The translations under genes and the position numbers were made by a program. A DNA stretch of 64,000 nucleotides from Ctena decussata (lineage: Eukaryota; Mollusca; Bivalvia; Lucinida; Lucinidae), in NCBI GenBank assembly GCA_963989385.1, contig OZ022507.1, positions 54,323,400 through 54,387,399 of the forward strand, in the 5' to 3' direction. Shown in pieces: positions 1 through 11,395 of the stretch; the first letter of the stretch is position 1, and every line of letters begins with the position of its first letter. The notes under the pieces were generated by a model. The model was not told the origin of the DNA and made no database searches. It saw nothing but the letters and a program-made list of their open reading frames with translations.

Positions 1-285
1 CATCCAATATATACAGATAGAAGAGTTCACTGGGCAGTGACTGGTTAAAAGTCGACGGTTATTAAAGTCAAAGGAACTGCGATGTGGTGCTAGTTTGACA
101 AGATTATATAATTATAAACATGTATTACTTCCTCTTTTATCTATATGTGTTTATTTTATTGCTTTAAACGTCTGCCAAATCTGATTTATCTATATCGTTT
201 CTTGGTAATGAACTATGTACATGTATTGATTAATTATTCACCTGTTTATACCATTTCAAGTCATTTCTAATTTTAAACCTAAGAA

Positions 286-450
286 ATGTTTATATATGTT
301 AAAATCATGGTGCAATATCGGATGAGCCGTAGTGTGGTGGGTTAACTAAGTTCTATTCATCTGAGACTAAAGCAGCTGAACTCCTCTGTCGGGGATACTT
401 CGGTCGATCTGGCGGGGGAACCACCGCGCTAACTCGACACTCATCTTTTT
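286..450. repeat. dispersed repeat of about 165 bp, copy 1
   Basis: The stretch is repeated with few changes at 1545-1710. Both copies run from a segment around GGTGCAATATCGGATGAGCC to CGCTAACTCGACACTCATC, so the ends carry a short GATGAG/CTCATC inverted repeat. No coding content. It is a dispersed repeat of unknown class, possibly a short non-autonomous transposon. Confidence 0.7.
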
Positions 451-473
451 ATATTAGCTCATGTAACACAGTC

Positions 474-520
<47 letters not shown>
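474..520. repeat. (GT)n microsatellite
   Basis: An almost pure GT run of about 22 units, followed by a short interrupted GT tail. Confidence 0.95.
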
Positions 521-523
<3 letters not shown>

Positions 524-734
524 CGTGTGTGTTTTGGTTACTCTGTATTTGTTTGTGGTGTGTCTGATGTTGTCTCTCTAGTAGTCTCGTCCATGGCTCG
601 AATAATCAAACTTTCTTGTATTTTTTTAATTATTTAATTTTCTTTTGTCGTAATCATAAAAATAGAAATGATTGAAATGAGAGATAAAAACCAAAGGAAA
701 CATCAAACAACTGTTTTTTCTTCTTTTCAATTCA

Positions 735-1480
735 GTGGAGTATATACACACACTACCAAAATCCTAAGTTTTCGGGCAGATATGTCTGTACAAACAGAGG
801 AAACCGAGATTAGACTGTTCCTTAGGAACCAGAATGATCAAGGTCTTCACAGGTTTCATTCCATCTGCGCAATTTAGTAGGCACTACTCTATGGTGAAAC
901 CGGAATAACAGGAAAATAAATATTAGAACAAGGACCGACTGTGCTTTCAGCAGGTGCAGTATCTGGGCAGTCTATTTATTGTGCATATTTTCGAACTTAA
1001 ACAGTGTTTTTCTAGAAAACGAAACGGTGAAATGTTTGGGTTTTCTTTTGTTTTATTCTGTATCATACAATGTAAGTTTTAATAAAATAATATGTATAAG
1101 CATGCCCTATCGATTGAATATATTTTTCATGACGTTTTATATGAATTCAAATTTATTGCATTTTTTTAAAGAAAATGTAAAATTACACTTATTATCAAGA
1201 TAACTGCATTTTTTTATCAGTTTATTTCAAATATCCTATATTATAGATAGATTATATGATTTGCAGAAATAAAAGTGCAATCATGCTCCAGAGACAAGAA
1301 TTTAAAAAGAAAATGTGTAAAAATGTATGTAGAAATACAAAATTTTGATTTTCAGGAGAACGAAACGGTGAAAATGTTGTTGTTTTTCTTATCCAAATGT
1401 TTTATAGCCCTTTGTGTTATTCAACTGGTATAATGTAATGAATGCCCAACCAATAATTTTATTCAGTATCTATCTACCTT
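735..1480. repeat. interspersed repeat of about 740 bp, copy 1
   Basis: The order of motifs (CCTAAGTTTTCGGGCA, a CTGTTCCTTAGGAACCAGA segment, ACGAAACGGTGAAATGTTT, GCATGCCC.ATCGATTGAATA) recurs in the same order at 24765-25500 inside the kinase gene. Short open frames here have no coding signature. It is a middle-length dispersed repeat whose class is not clear. Confidence 0.7.
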
Positions 1481-1544
1481 AAAAACTAAAGTATACCATG
1501 AATACCTATGAACTAATCATTTCTATATTTAGACTGATCAAAGG

Positions 1545-1710
1545 TTTATATATCTTAAAATCATGGTGCAATATCGGATGAGCCGAAGCGTGGTGGGTTA
1601 TATCTAAACCGTTCTATTTCATCTGAGACTAAAGCAGCTGAACTCCTTCGTCAGGGATACTTCGGTCGATCTGGCGGGGGAACCACCGCGCTAACTCGAC
1701 ACTCATCTTG
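1545..1710. repeat. dispersed repeat of about 165 bp, copy 2
   Basis: Second copy of the 286-450 repeat. It ends at a poly-T run (about 1710-1730). Confidence 0.7.
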
Positions 1711-2049
1711 TTTTTTTTTTTTTTTTTTTTTCTTACTTGATATTCACTTTATTTGTTTAGTTTGTTTCTGACACATACAGTTCCAATTAATGTATTCATT
1801 TCATGTGTTTGACATTCATTGTTGAGTAAAGTCGCCTTGATTCGTAAAGAAAAGTGTATTAGTGTAACGTTCCTTTACGATTTATTTCCCTTTTTGTCAC
1901 ACATACTGGAGAGAAACCGGGAACCAGGAACCGGGAACCGGGAACGTGCTTAACGGTCATCTATATTTTCCCTGTTCACACATGCAGGTTTTCGCAAAAA
2001 AAGTTGGAAGGCAAAAACGACTAAGAGCCCGTCTGCTGCTTTATAATTT

Positions 2050-2285
2050 GAGCCGCGACACGACAAAACCAACAATGTGGTTGTGCGCCCAACGCAGACT
2101 CAGATCAGCCTGGGCATCCGCCCAGTCTGATCAGAGTCTTCACTGTACGCATGGAGGAAGCCTAGTCCCTTAGCTACCCTTTGAGCACCTAACATAGAGT
2201 CTGATCAAACTTGGTGGATGCCAAGGCTGATCTGAGTCTGCACTTGGCGCACAACCACATTGTTGGTTTTGTCGTGTCGCGGCTC
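2050..2285. mobile_element. palindromic MITE (family 1), copy A
   Basis: A 236-bp element with long terminal inverted repeats that start GAGCCGCGACACGACAAAAC and end with the mirror sequence. Four more copies of 236-237 bp lie at 4635, 15308, 16267 and 32549. The flanks show a possible 4-bp duplication, ATTT on both sides. It carries no transposase, so it is a non-autonomous DNA transposon of unassigned superfamily. Confidence 0.85.
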
Positions 2286-2331
2286 ATTTATCCTTACTTT
2301 CCCTTAACAATCAGTCTTGCAGTATTCTTTT

Positions 2332-2445
2332 CTACCCAGCAGGCACATGACGTTAAAATGACGTCGCACTGACGTCGATGCGACATGATGACGTCGCATC
2401 GACGTTAGTGCGACGTCATTTTGACGTCATGTGCCCGCTGGGTAG
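2332..2445. repeat. near-perfect palindrome packed with TGACGTC motifs
   Basis: The left arm begins CTACCCAGCAGGCACATGAC and the right arm ends GTCATGTGCCCGCTGGGTAG. Between them TGACGTC and GACGTCA occur repeatedly. The structure is that of a foldback or MITE-like element. TGACGTCA is the known CREB/ATF binding consensus, but use as an enhancer here is only speculation. Confidence 0.85.
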
Positions 2446-3063
2446 TAACTATATGCCCACGGAAAACCGAATGAGGAGCTCTACCGCAAACATGTAGTCA
2501 TTCGGCTACCCTAATTAAAAGCAACAGAACATCTGTTTTTACCTATTTTCTATTCGAAATAACAAAACAAAACAGAAAGAGAATGGTAGCTATTCAGGTG
2601 ACTACGTTGCTAGAGATCATAGACAAGTGGACATAAAAAAGTTGAGATATTGAGGAACCTTAACAGAAGTTCCCGCTTGGAACGGTCAGTAAACGGTTAC
2701 TCGGGGGCTTTAACTAGTTTTACTGAATCCAAACCTCGCCCTTAGGTTCCGCAATGGTTCAACCGGCAAAAACATTAGCACCCACTCAATAGACACAAAA
2801 GCATCAATCTGGACAATGAGAGCAAACTATACGAAGTACTGTGCAAAGTTAGCAGATTTATAGGATGCCATATTGCTAGCGGACCACAGACAAATAGTCA
2901 AAGTCACAAGAACAACAGTATCGAACAACAACAGAAGTATTGCCTGAAAACTGTCAGTAATAAATAACTAGTGGGGCGGGGACTTAAACTAGTTCTAATG
3001 GATCAAAACACTCGCCCTCCGTCACTACGATGGTTCGAAACATTCTCATATGTGATTCTTCCT
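2446..3063. other. repeat-derived intergenic DNA, no gene seen
   Basis: It contains two related segments (near 2681-2770 and 2955-3035) of the type GGTCAGTAA...GGGG...ACTAGTT. A relative occurs at 22150-22240. No coding exon was recognised. Confidence 0.5.
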
Positions 3064-3660
3064 TACTTGCCGACTTGTTTCTTTAGGGTATGAGGCGGAG
3101 TTTATATAAGGGCTCTTAAAAGAGGGTAATAAACACCTTGCACAGAAATTCAACTTCACCTACAGGTACATAGATGATGTTCTGTTGCTGAATAATCCAA
3201 ATACTTCGGAGTTTTTTACCTCATCTGTCCATGTGAGCTTGAAATTAAATATAACACAGAGTCAGATTCATCTGTCTCATACATGTACTTAGATTGTTAT
3301 CTCTATATCGAAAATGGAAAGGTTGTTACCAGGCTTTATGATAAGAGGGACGACTTCAATTTTCCCATAGTTAACTTTCCATTTTTGAGTAGTAATATCC
3401 ATTTGGCACCTGCATACGAAGTTTATGTCTCTCAGCTAGTCCGCTATTCTACAACCTGTTTTCAAATATCAAGATTTTGTTGAAAGAGGGAAGCTATTCA
3501 CCCGTAAACTGTTGACACAAGGTTATCCTAGAGTAAAGCTTGTGTTGGCAGTTAAAAGTTTTATGGGAGACACCATGACCTCGTTGATCGCTACAATGTG
3601 GCCGTTTCTAAACTAATTAAGCTTTCAAATGCCGGACTTTCATTTTCACTGACTTTATCC
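3064..3660 (+). pseudogene. decayed YIDD-type reverse transcriptase (Penelope-like or related)
   Basis: Reading across three frames gives a broken reverse transcriptase: a piece with LADLF and YEAEFI (about 3064-3120), the catalytic box FTYRYIDDVLLLNN with its two aspartates at 3173-3178, then after a frameshift LYDKRDDFNFPIVNFPF and YEVYVSQLVRYS (from 3283), and after another shift FVERGKLFTRKLLTQGY. A stop codon and at least two frameshifts make it non-functional. The same family is present on the minus strand at 22370-22948. The signature KRDDFNFPIVNFPF belongs to a retroelement family I know from invertebrate genomes; assignment to Penelope-like elements is an inference. Confidence 0.65.
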
Positions 3661-4634
3661 ACTGACATATAGATATGACTGGTGTATCATAATAGGCAGG
3701 TGATGCTTCATACTCGCGAGCATCTGATCACACCTCTGTTTTTGGGTCCATGTTTGTGTATCTAGAATATTCCGGAATTGTCAATGTTAAAATGACTTAC
3801 GACTTCGGACTTGTGATTTGGGTACTTTGGCCACTTTCATGTAATGAAAGCTCTTTTTAACAGCATTTTCTTCAAAATAAAATGGCCGCTGGCCTTGAAA
3901 CTTGGTACTGAATATTTGGGGCTCAAATATTTTTACATTTATTCAATGATCCCTTGATTTATATTTGATTGTTTTTCGGTAAGGGTTTGCTTTCCTTCCT
4001 AGTGCTTTTGTATTGTAAAATGCTAAATTAGATTTCTTGGGCACTGTTTACGATTTTCATGTAAAAATATGATATATACAGTCAGCTGAATAACAAGACG
4101 ATTTTAGTACCAATGATTCAGGTCGTTCTTTGGCCTTTGACAGAGATCACTCGTACTCCAACAATTTCAAACACCTTCTCGACAGCCACGAGATCCATTG
4201 AGAACTTTTCTCATACGAAGCCTTAATAGGACTAGCGGAACAAAACTTGCTTGAATGGTCGTGGTCACATGATCAGGACGGCCGTGATATACATATATCG
4301 TGTGCTTAGCACAACACTGCGGTAACTTCTATAATCTTTTACTGCTTGCGCTAAGCCAACGATATGGTAGAAACATATATTTTCGGACTTTTATTTTCAC
4401 CGACCTATTCCACAGATACATAGACATGGCGGGTTATTATATAAGCAGGCGATGCTCGGAGAGAGCTGTTAGTTGCTGCCGAAACCTGGGTCTTTAGCAT
4501 TGAGGTTACTACTTAAATACTGATTAAAAGTAACCTTAGTAACTTATGTCGGGTAAAAATTTCTAAACATTCCTAAAATTAAGATTTACCTGTCACAGCC
4601 ACATGAATCTTAGCGGTAATGCTTTTATTCTTTT
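3661..4634. other. intergenic DNA, no gene seen
   Basis: AT-rich DNA between the decayed reverse transcriptase and the next MITE. A motif around GCAGG(C/T)GATGCT recurs at about 3698 and 4445, suggesting a duplicated retroelement tail. No supported exon. Confidence 0.4.
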
Positions 4635-4870
4635 GAGCCACGACACGAGAAAACCAACAATGTGGTTGTCCGCCCGGTGCAGACTCAGATCAACCTAGGC
4701 ATTCGCCCAGTTTGGCCAGACTCTTCGTTAAGTGCTCAAAGGGTAGCTAAGGGACTAAGCTACCTCTATGCGGACAGCGAAGACTCTGATCAGACTGGGC
4801 GGATGCCCAGGCTGATCTGAGTCTGCGCTGGGCGCACAACCACATTGTTGGTTTTCTCATGTCGCGGCTC
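4635..4870. mobile_element. palindromic MITE (family 1), copy B
   Basis: A 236-bp copy with the ends GAGCCACGACACGAG and TGTCGCGGCTC. Both flanks are TTTT, consistent with a 4-bp target duplication. Confidence 0.85.
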
Positions 4871-5691
4871 TTTTGGATTATTTTGGCTTTTTGTACGTTT
4901 TTGCTGCATTGGTCATCTTCCTGATGTCCATATCTGTCTCGTGTCTCGAGACGTAGGGACTGAGTAGGCTCGTAGAGCGGGGAGGGGGTTGTGGGTGCTT
5001 GCTCTTGCGAGTTAATACGTAGGCGTCTCTAATCTGATGTCTTCAGCTACTGAATCTCGTGGAATGCGTCTAAATGTGGCTCGGAGAGGGCTGTTTGTTG
5101 CCTGCCGAGACCTGCCGACCACCTTTTTGCTTTCGACATGTTTAGCGACACTGAAGAAGCTAATACATAAACGCGTGTCGGTCGCACTAAATTCGGTAAA
5201 GTTACCTTTATATTACTACTCGCGAGCACCTGAACATGTATCTTTTCTTTTCTTTTTTCTTTTTTTTTTGGGAGGGGGGATGTTGGATGGGAGACGGGGT
5301 CCATGACTGTGTATCTAAAAAAATTTGGAATTCTAAGTGGTGATATAATTAACTAGTTCGGACCTATGATTTGAGTTCTTGGACCACCTTTACTTATACT
5401 TTTTTTCTCCTGAACCGATCACCATGCTTAATATAAAGCATCTGACACTCATATACTATCAAGTTTGTTCAAGCTAAGACCGTAGGTTGAATGGCGACCA
5501 TTTAACAGAAAGGCCAGTTCGCCTTCATATACTTATATTTGGGAAAACGCAAAAAAGCATTAGGTTTCTCTGGAACTGTTGAAACGTATGATATGAAAAA
5601 TGATATATTTAGTGAACTGAACTCATACTGTAAAACACTTATATTTGGCGGTTAATGAATTTGGCGATATTTGCGGTTAAGGCAAAGAGCG
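4871..5691. other. intergenic DNA, no gene seen
   Basis: No coding exon recognised. The two overlapping open frames on opposite strands near 5040-5306 lack splice context or recognisable motifs. Confidence 0.4.
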
Positions 5692-6236
5692 CTAAATATC
5701 AGACCGCCAATAATAATGAATAAATAAAAACATATAAATTAATTCTAAAGATCTGCGGTCCAGCTGGAATTTAAGTTTACGCATAATATTATTTCTTATC
5801 CAAGCTTTTTCTTTTATGTAGTTTATGTGTTTAAGCCAAAATCCATCATTACTAAAGAATATGCCAAGATGTTTATGCGCATCAACTTCAGAAATTTGCT
5901 GATTTAACATGTATAAAGGAGGATGTACTGTCTGTAAGAGTTTTCTAGATATCAAAAGAGTTTCTGTTTTCACAGGGTTAAAAGTTACCAACCATATTTT
6001 GGCCCATTTAGCAACTTTTTCCAGATCAGAATTAAGAATTTGTGCAGTAGAGATGGAATTTTTTACAACTTTAGATAAACTCGTATCATCTGCAAAGAGT
6101 CTGATGTTGGAACCTATATCTGTTATTATATCATTAATGTATAAGAGAAAAAGAAGTGGGCCAAGATTAGATCCCTGCGGTACCCCCGCTTCTATAGAGT
6201 TCCAGTTAGAACAAGATACCACGTTCTTGGGTTTAT
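5692..6236 (-). pseudogene. 5'-truncated LINE-type reverse transcriptase fragment
   Basis: The minus-strand frame encodes the palm domain of a non-LTR retrotransposon reverse transcriptase: GVPQGSNLGPLLFLLYINDI, then LFADDTSL with the catalytic FADD, then an ISEVDAHKHLGI-type segment. This covers only about 180 residues of a protein usually near 900. The N-terminal side is cut off exactly where the 31-bp minisatellite begins. The C-terminal side ends at a stop near 5692 in the region where families continue with a tyrosine/tryptophan-rich segment. It is a dead insertion of a Jockey/CR1-like element. Confidence 0.8.
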
Positions 6237-8425
6237 AATGGCGCACATAACACATTGTTTGTTTTGTAATGGCGAACATACCACATTCTTGGTTTCCTTA
6301 CATGTATATTGTACGTTTTCTTACGGCGCACATACCACATTGTTGGTTTAATAATGGCGCATATACCACATTGTTGGTTTTCTAATGGCGTATATATAAC
6401 ATTGCTGGTTTTATAGTGGCGCACATACAGCATTGTTGGTTTTCTTATGGCACACATATAACATTGTTGGTTTTCTCCAAGCGTACATAGAACATTGTTG
6501 GTTTTCTCATGGCGCACATTAAACATTGTTGGTTTTCTCAAGGCGTACAAATAACATTGTTGGTTTTTTATAGCTCACATACAACATTGCTGTTTTTATA
6601 GTGGCGCACATACAGCATTGTTGGTTTTCTTATGGCACACATATAACAATGTTGGTTTTCTCAAGGCGTACATACAACATTGTTGGTTTTCTTATGGCGC
6701 ACATTTAACAATGTTGGTTTTCTCGAGGCGCCCATACCACATTGTTGGTTTTCTTAGGGCGCACATATGACATTGTTGGTTTTATAATGGCGCCCATACC
6801 ACATTGTTGGTTTTCTTGTGGTGCACATATAACATTGTTGGTTTTATTATGGCGCCCATGCCACATTGTTTGTTTTTGTATGGCACACATATAACATTGT
6901 TGGTTTTATAATGGCGCACATACCACATTGTTGGTTTTCTGATGGCGTATATATAACATTGTTGGTTTTCCTATGGCGCAATTTTAACATTGTTGGTTTT
7001 ATTATGGCGCACATACCACATTGTTGTTTTTCTTATGGCACATATATATCATTGTTCGCTTTATTATGGCGCCCAATTCACATTGTTGGTTTTCGTATGG
7101 CACACATATAACATTGTTGGTTTTATAATGGCGCACATACCACATTGTTGGTTTTCTGATGGTGTATATATAATATTGTTGGTTTTCTTATGGCGCACTT
7201 TTAACATTGTTGGTTTTCATACGGCGCACATATAACATTGTTGGTTTTATAATAGCGCCCATACCACATTGTTGGTTTTCTCATGGCGCACATATAACAT
7301 TGTTGGTTTTATTATGGCGCCCATACCACATTGTTGGTTTTCCTATGGCACATATATAACATTGTTGATTTATAATGGCGCACATACCACATTGTTGGTT
7401 TTCTGATGGCGTTTATATAACATTGTTGGTTTTCTTAAGGCGCACTTTTAACATTGTTGGTTTTCTAATGGCGCAAATTTAACATTGTTGGATTTATAAT
7501 GGCGCCCATACCATATTGTTGGTTTTCTGATGGCGTTTATATAACATTGTTGGTTTTCTTAAGGCGCACTTTTAACATTGTTGGTTTTCTAATGGCGCAA
7601 ATTTAAAATTGTTGGATTTATAATGGCGCCCATACCATATTGTTGGTTTTTTATGACGTACATATAACATTGTTGGTTTTCTGATGGCGCACATATGACA
7701 TTGTTGGTTTTATAATGGCGCCCATACCACATTGTTGGTTTTCTTATGGCACATATATAACATTGTTGGTTTTATAATGACGCACATACCACATTGTTGG
7801 TTTTCTCATGGCGTACATATAACATTGTTGTTTTTTTATGGCTAACATACAACATTGATGGTTTTATAATGGCGCCCATACCACATTGTTGGTTTTCGTA
7901 TGGCACACATTTAACATTGTTGGTTTTATAATGTCGCACGTACCACATTGTTGGTTTTCTCATGGCGCTCATTTAACATTGTTGGTTTTATAATGGCGTT
8001 TATACCACATTGTTGGTTTTCGAGTGGCACACATTTAAAATTGTTGGTTTTATAATGGCGAACATCATTACCGCATTGTTGATTTTCTCATGGCGTACAT
8101 ATAACATTGTTGGTTTTCTTATGGCTCACATACGTATTGTTGGTTTTTTAATGGCGACCATAACACATTGTTTGTTTTCTTATGGTGCACATTTAACATT
8201 GTTGGTTTTATAATGGCGCTTATACCACATTGTTGGTTTTCTTTTGGCGCATATATAACATTGTTGGTTTTATAATGGCGCACATCATACCACATTGTTG
8301 GTTTTGTTATGGCGTACATATAACATTGTTTGTTTATAATGGCGCTCGTACCACATTGTTGGTTTTCTTGTGGCGCATTTTTAAACATTTTTAGTTTTCT
8401 AATGGCGCACATACCACGTTGTTTT
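6237..8425. repeat. minisatellite array, 31-bp unit, about 70 copies
   Basis: About 2.2 kb of tandem 31-bp units with the core ACATTGTTGGTTTT followed by variable TTATGGCGCACATA-type sequence. Many successive units alternate between a CCACATTG version (upstream CATA) and an AACATTG version (upstream ATAT), suggesting a partial 62-bp higher-order unit. Open frames on both strands here simply follow the repeat. The core CCACATTGTTGGTTTT is identical to part of the terminal repeat of the family-1 MITE. Confidence 0.95.
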
Positions 8426-8471
8426 AGGGGTCTCTGGTTATTGCTTTCCCTTTCTTTGCATTGAAATTCCT

Positions 8472-8720
8472 TTATGCAAACATGTCGTCCCTGATCAGTG
8501 GCGAGGCGTTGTGCGGCTGATCAGATGCCGTAGACGTGTCTGAGCTAGGTCTATGCTGTGTGTTTGTGTCTTTAAACATCTGCATTAAATCAAACACTGC
8601 AGACCCAAATTTGACGTCGCGTTCAGGCTGCGACATCAAATAAGGGTCTCCATTGTTTGCCAAAATCCTTTGATGAGATGCAAGAGAAACGACTATATTC
8701 AAGCTCCACTTGCACTCCAC
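8472..8720 (-). other. unidentified open frame, possible transposon-derived coding fragment
   Basis: An 82-codon frame whose composition looks protein-like (for example NGDPYLMSQPERDVKFGSAV, then a Ser/Thr tail), unlike the repeat-driven frames around it. It begins at a GTG codon and I see no convincing splice sites. I do not recognise the family. It could be a fragment of a mobile-element protein or chance. Confidence 0.2.
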
Positions 8721-8939
8721 TCACTGATCGATCTAATCGCCATGCGGTCACAGGTAGACTCATCTTAGGGCTCGTCGGTATTCACAAAGACAAGAGAGCT
8801 CTGAGTCGACTCGATAAAGTGAGTGAGCGTTGATTGAGACCGATACCTCCCTTGAACGCAACTCAAGTGTTATTTATGAATACGAATCAGAACTTAACTG
8901 ATTTTGATGCGCAATCTAGACCAATAATTTGCTTTTTTT

Positions 8940-10250
8940 TGCAAATCTCGGGGTAGTTCATATCTGTAGACGAGTCGTTACTTATATTGTGGCGTTGTCA
9001 ATACATCTGTCCATCCGTCCGTCCGACTGTCCATTGCACAACACATACCTTCTGTACTCCTTTAAACATATTTTGAGCTTGCGTCATAGATCTGTCTTAA
9101 GCCTATCAAGAGGATGTGAAAATACATGCTTCAGTAATATCGAGATAAAACTTCTCATAAGAAAGCAGGTCTCCAGTGTTGAACACTGCCCATGCTGACT
9201 TAGATATTGTCCTTGGAATAAAAATGCCAAAACTGGCAAAGGGCCATAACTTGTAACTGCAACTCCTTCCATGTCTTTGATCGGACTGACTTGAAAATTT
9301 GGAGAATGTTTTGCCATGATCTGAAGATTTGTGATTTACGTTTGTCTTAGTTTTGACAAAGTTATGGCCCTTTGTTAGTTTTAACATTTTGCAATAATTT
9401 GAACCACTGGCCCATCTATAACTTTAAAACCATACAAGACATTTTCATGAAAAGTTATACAAATATAAACCATCAGCAGACAATGCGCAGAAAAACAAGA
9501 ACCGTAATTCCAGCTACAGTTTTCACAAAAAATGCCCCTTTGGAACTTTCAGTACAGAAATCGTGTGTTGCCTATAACTTTAAAAACGTAGAAGAAACTT
9601 TTACAAAACTTGGTATAAATCTAAAGCATCATCAGACAATGTGCAGAGAACAGAACCTATAACTCAGCATACATTTTTTATGGAATTATGTCCCTTTGTA
9701 ATGTTGTATATGGGAAATCTTATCCTCTATAACTTCAAAACCGTCAAAGATTATTCATGAAACTTTGTACAAATATCTGTAAATGTATAAAGCATCTTCA
9801 GCTGATTGTGCAGAGAAAACAAGAGATGTAACTCCTTTTAAATTTTTTTTACGAAAGATGCACCTTTGTAATTTTTAATATAGAAATTGCATCTGCTCTA
9901 TAGCTTTAAAAGCGTTCAAGATATTTTCACAAAACGTGGTACAGATATTAATCAACACCAGACAATGTGCAGAAAAAAAGAATCGTAATTCCACCACATT
10001 TGTTACGAATTTATTCCCCTTTGTCATTTCAAGTTAGTCAATCGTAGCTGCTCTTTAAATTTAAAACCATTGAACATATTTTGATGGACCATTGTACAAA
10101 TGAAAGCATCATCAGATAATGTGTAGAAAATGAAAATGTTAACTCCACCTACAGATTTTACAGAATTATGTCCCTTTGTAATTGTCTTTATAGAATTTTT
10201 TCTGCTCTATGGCTTTAAAATTGTTGAAGATATTTTCAACCCTAAACAGG
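8940..10250. repeat. tandem array of about 155-165 bp units with a GTCCGTCCG head
   Basis: After a short pyrimidine-rich head (TCCATCCGTCCGTCCG near 9010), a degenerate unit of about 150-170 bp containing a version of AACTTTAAAACC.T...ATTTTCA recurs at about 9420, 9570, 9730, 9902, 10057 and 10210. The layout resembles bivalve pearl-type elements. No coding. Confidence 0.6.
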
Positions 10251-10464
10251 GTTCCATTGCATACAGCCTTCGTTATATATTCACCCTATCAGCGTCCTGA
10301 TATGACTGAAATACTGTTGAAAGGGACGTAAAATCAAAAGTCTAGTGAATATACTTATTTTTTAGATAAATATACTTACACCATGTTATCTATATCGTCT
10401 GTACGGCCTGTCATTAGATCTGGTAATACTGCACAGTAGGTTTCCCGCTTCTAACGTAATACAT

Positions 10465-10562
10465 GTACGTAAGACCTAAGACGTAAAGCGTAAGACCTAA
10501 GACCTAATACGTAAGGTGTAAGACCTAATACGTAAGGTCTAAGACCTAATACTTAAGACGTT
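10465..10562. repeat. short minisatellite of TAAGACCTAAGACG type
   Basis: Seven or so degenerate units of 7-14 bp built on TAAGACC/TAATACG. It is not a telomeric repeat. Confidence 0.75.
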
Positions 10563-11296
10563 AGACAAAAGGGCCCTTATAGGCTTCCGTACAATATAGT
10601 GTCATCCCTATTTGTAAATGAGTCCTGATAATCAGAGTTATGATGGCTTTACTGGCTTAAAAACTCTCTAAATAAAGATTTTGAGAGTGTGAAATTTGGG
10701 CAGAATTACTGCTTTAATCAGGAAGAAAATTTAAAATGTCGGTCACAGGACTATTTTAATATTGGTTTTACCCATGAACTCGAAGTAATGTGCGATCGAT
10801 ATCGATTTTGAAAACATTTATTTCAAAAGAACAAGTAGTATGTAATAGAATAGTAAATAAACAGTCTTCACGCGAGGTTAGACCCTGAAGGTCATCTGAC
10901 CTCTTACTGTAAAATTTTGGCTGTGGATTTCCAGCACAAAGACAAAAAGAAGTGGAAATATTTTCTCTGAAGAATATACGTGACGGAACATGTTCTTTAA
11001 ATGACATGCCAAACAGTGATCAAAGTTTTCCTGAGAGTATTTTGAAGAAAAAAAGATAGAAAATTAAAAGGGAAGACTTACTTATTAGATGTGTAAATAT
11101 TCGCGTGTAGAGAAAATTATAAAACACCACAACATTATCGCGAAATATAACGTTCAGTAGATGTTGATCAATACGTTATTGTTTCAAAGTTGTTACGACG
11201 TAATAGCTGGAAGGCCAGAAATTATTGCTATTAAGCTTTGCGTAGACTCTAAAATCAAACTACTCCCAATGCTACACCACTGAAGATATTTTCAAG
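10563..11296. other. 5' flank of the kinase gene
   Basis: About 730 bp between the minisatellite and the kinase start codon. It must hold the 5' UTR and perhaps the promoter, but no TATA box or initiator can be assigned by eye. No other gene seen. Confidence 0.35.
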
Positions 11297-11395
11297 ATGT
11301 CAATAGTTGGCGATTATGTTTACAGAGATGACTCACCGATAGGAAAAGGAACATTTGGGACGGTGTATACAGCTTATAAGAATAATCATCCAGAA
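11297..11395 (+). CDS. kinase exon 1 (start codon, glycine-rich loop)
   Basis: 33 codons from ATG, encoding GKGTFGTVY. It ends in GAA followed by the donor GTGAGT, phase 0. The start codon is preceded by CAAG, a usable context, and the kinase domain starts within 10 residues, as is common in NEKs. Confidence 0.85.

Noticed and set aside
2041..2173. Frame reading MWLCAQRRLRSAWASAQSDQSL
   Set aside because: It is the family-1 MITE in translation; the same string appears at 15332.
6233..8412. Open frames on both strands over the minisatellite (repeating NIVGF... and KTNNV...)
   Set aside because: They mirror the repeat unit in each frame and have no start, splice or domain support.
6237..8425. 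CRISPR-like regular repeats
   Set aside because: Units are directly abutting 31-bp copies without unique spacers, and the setting is eukaryotic; it is a minisatellite.
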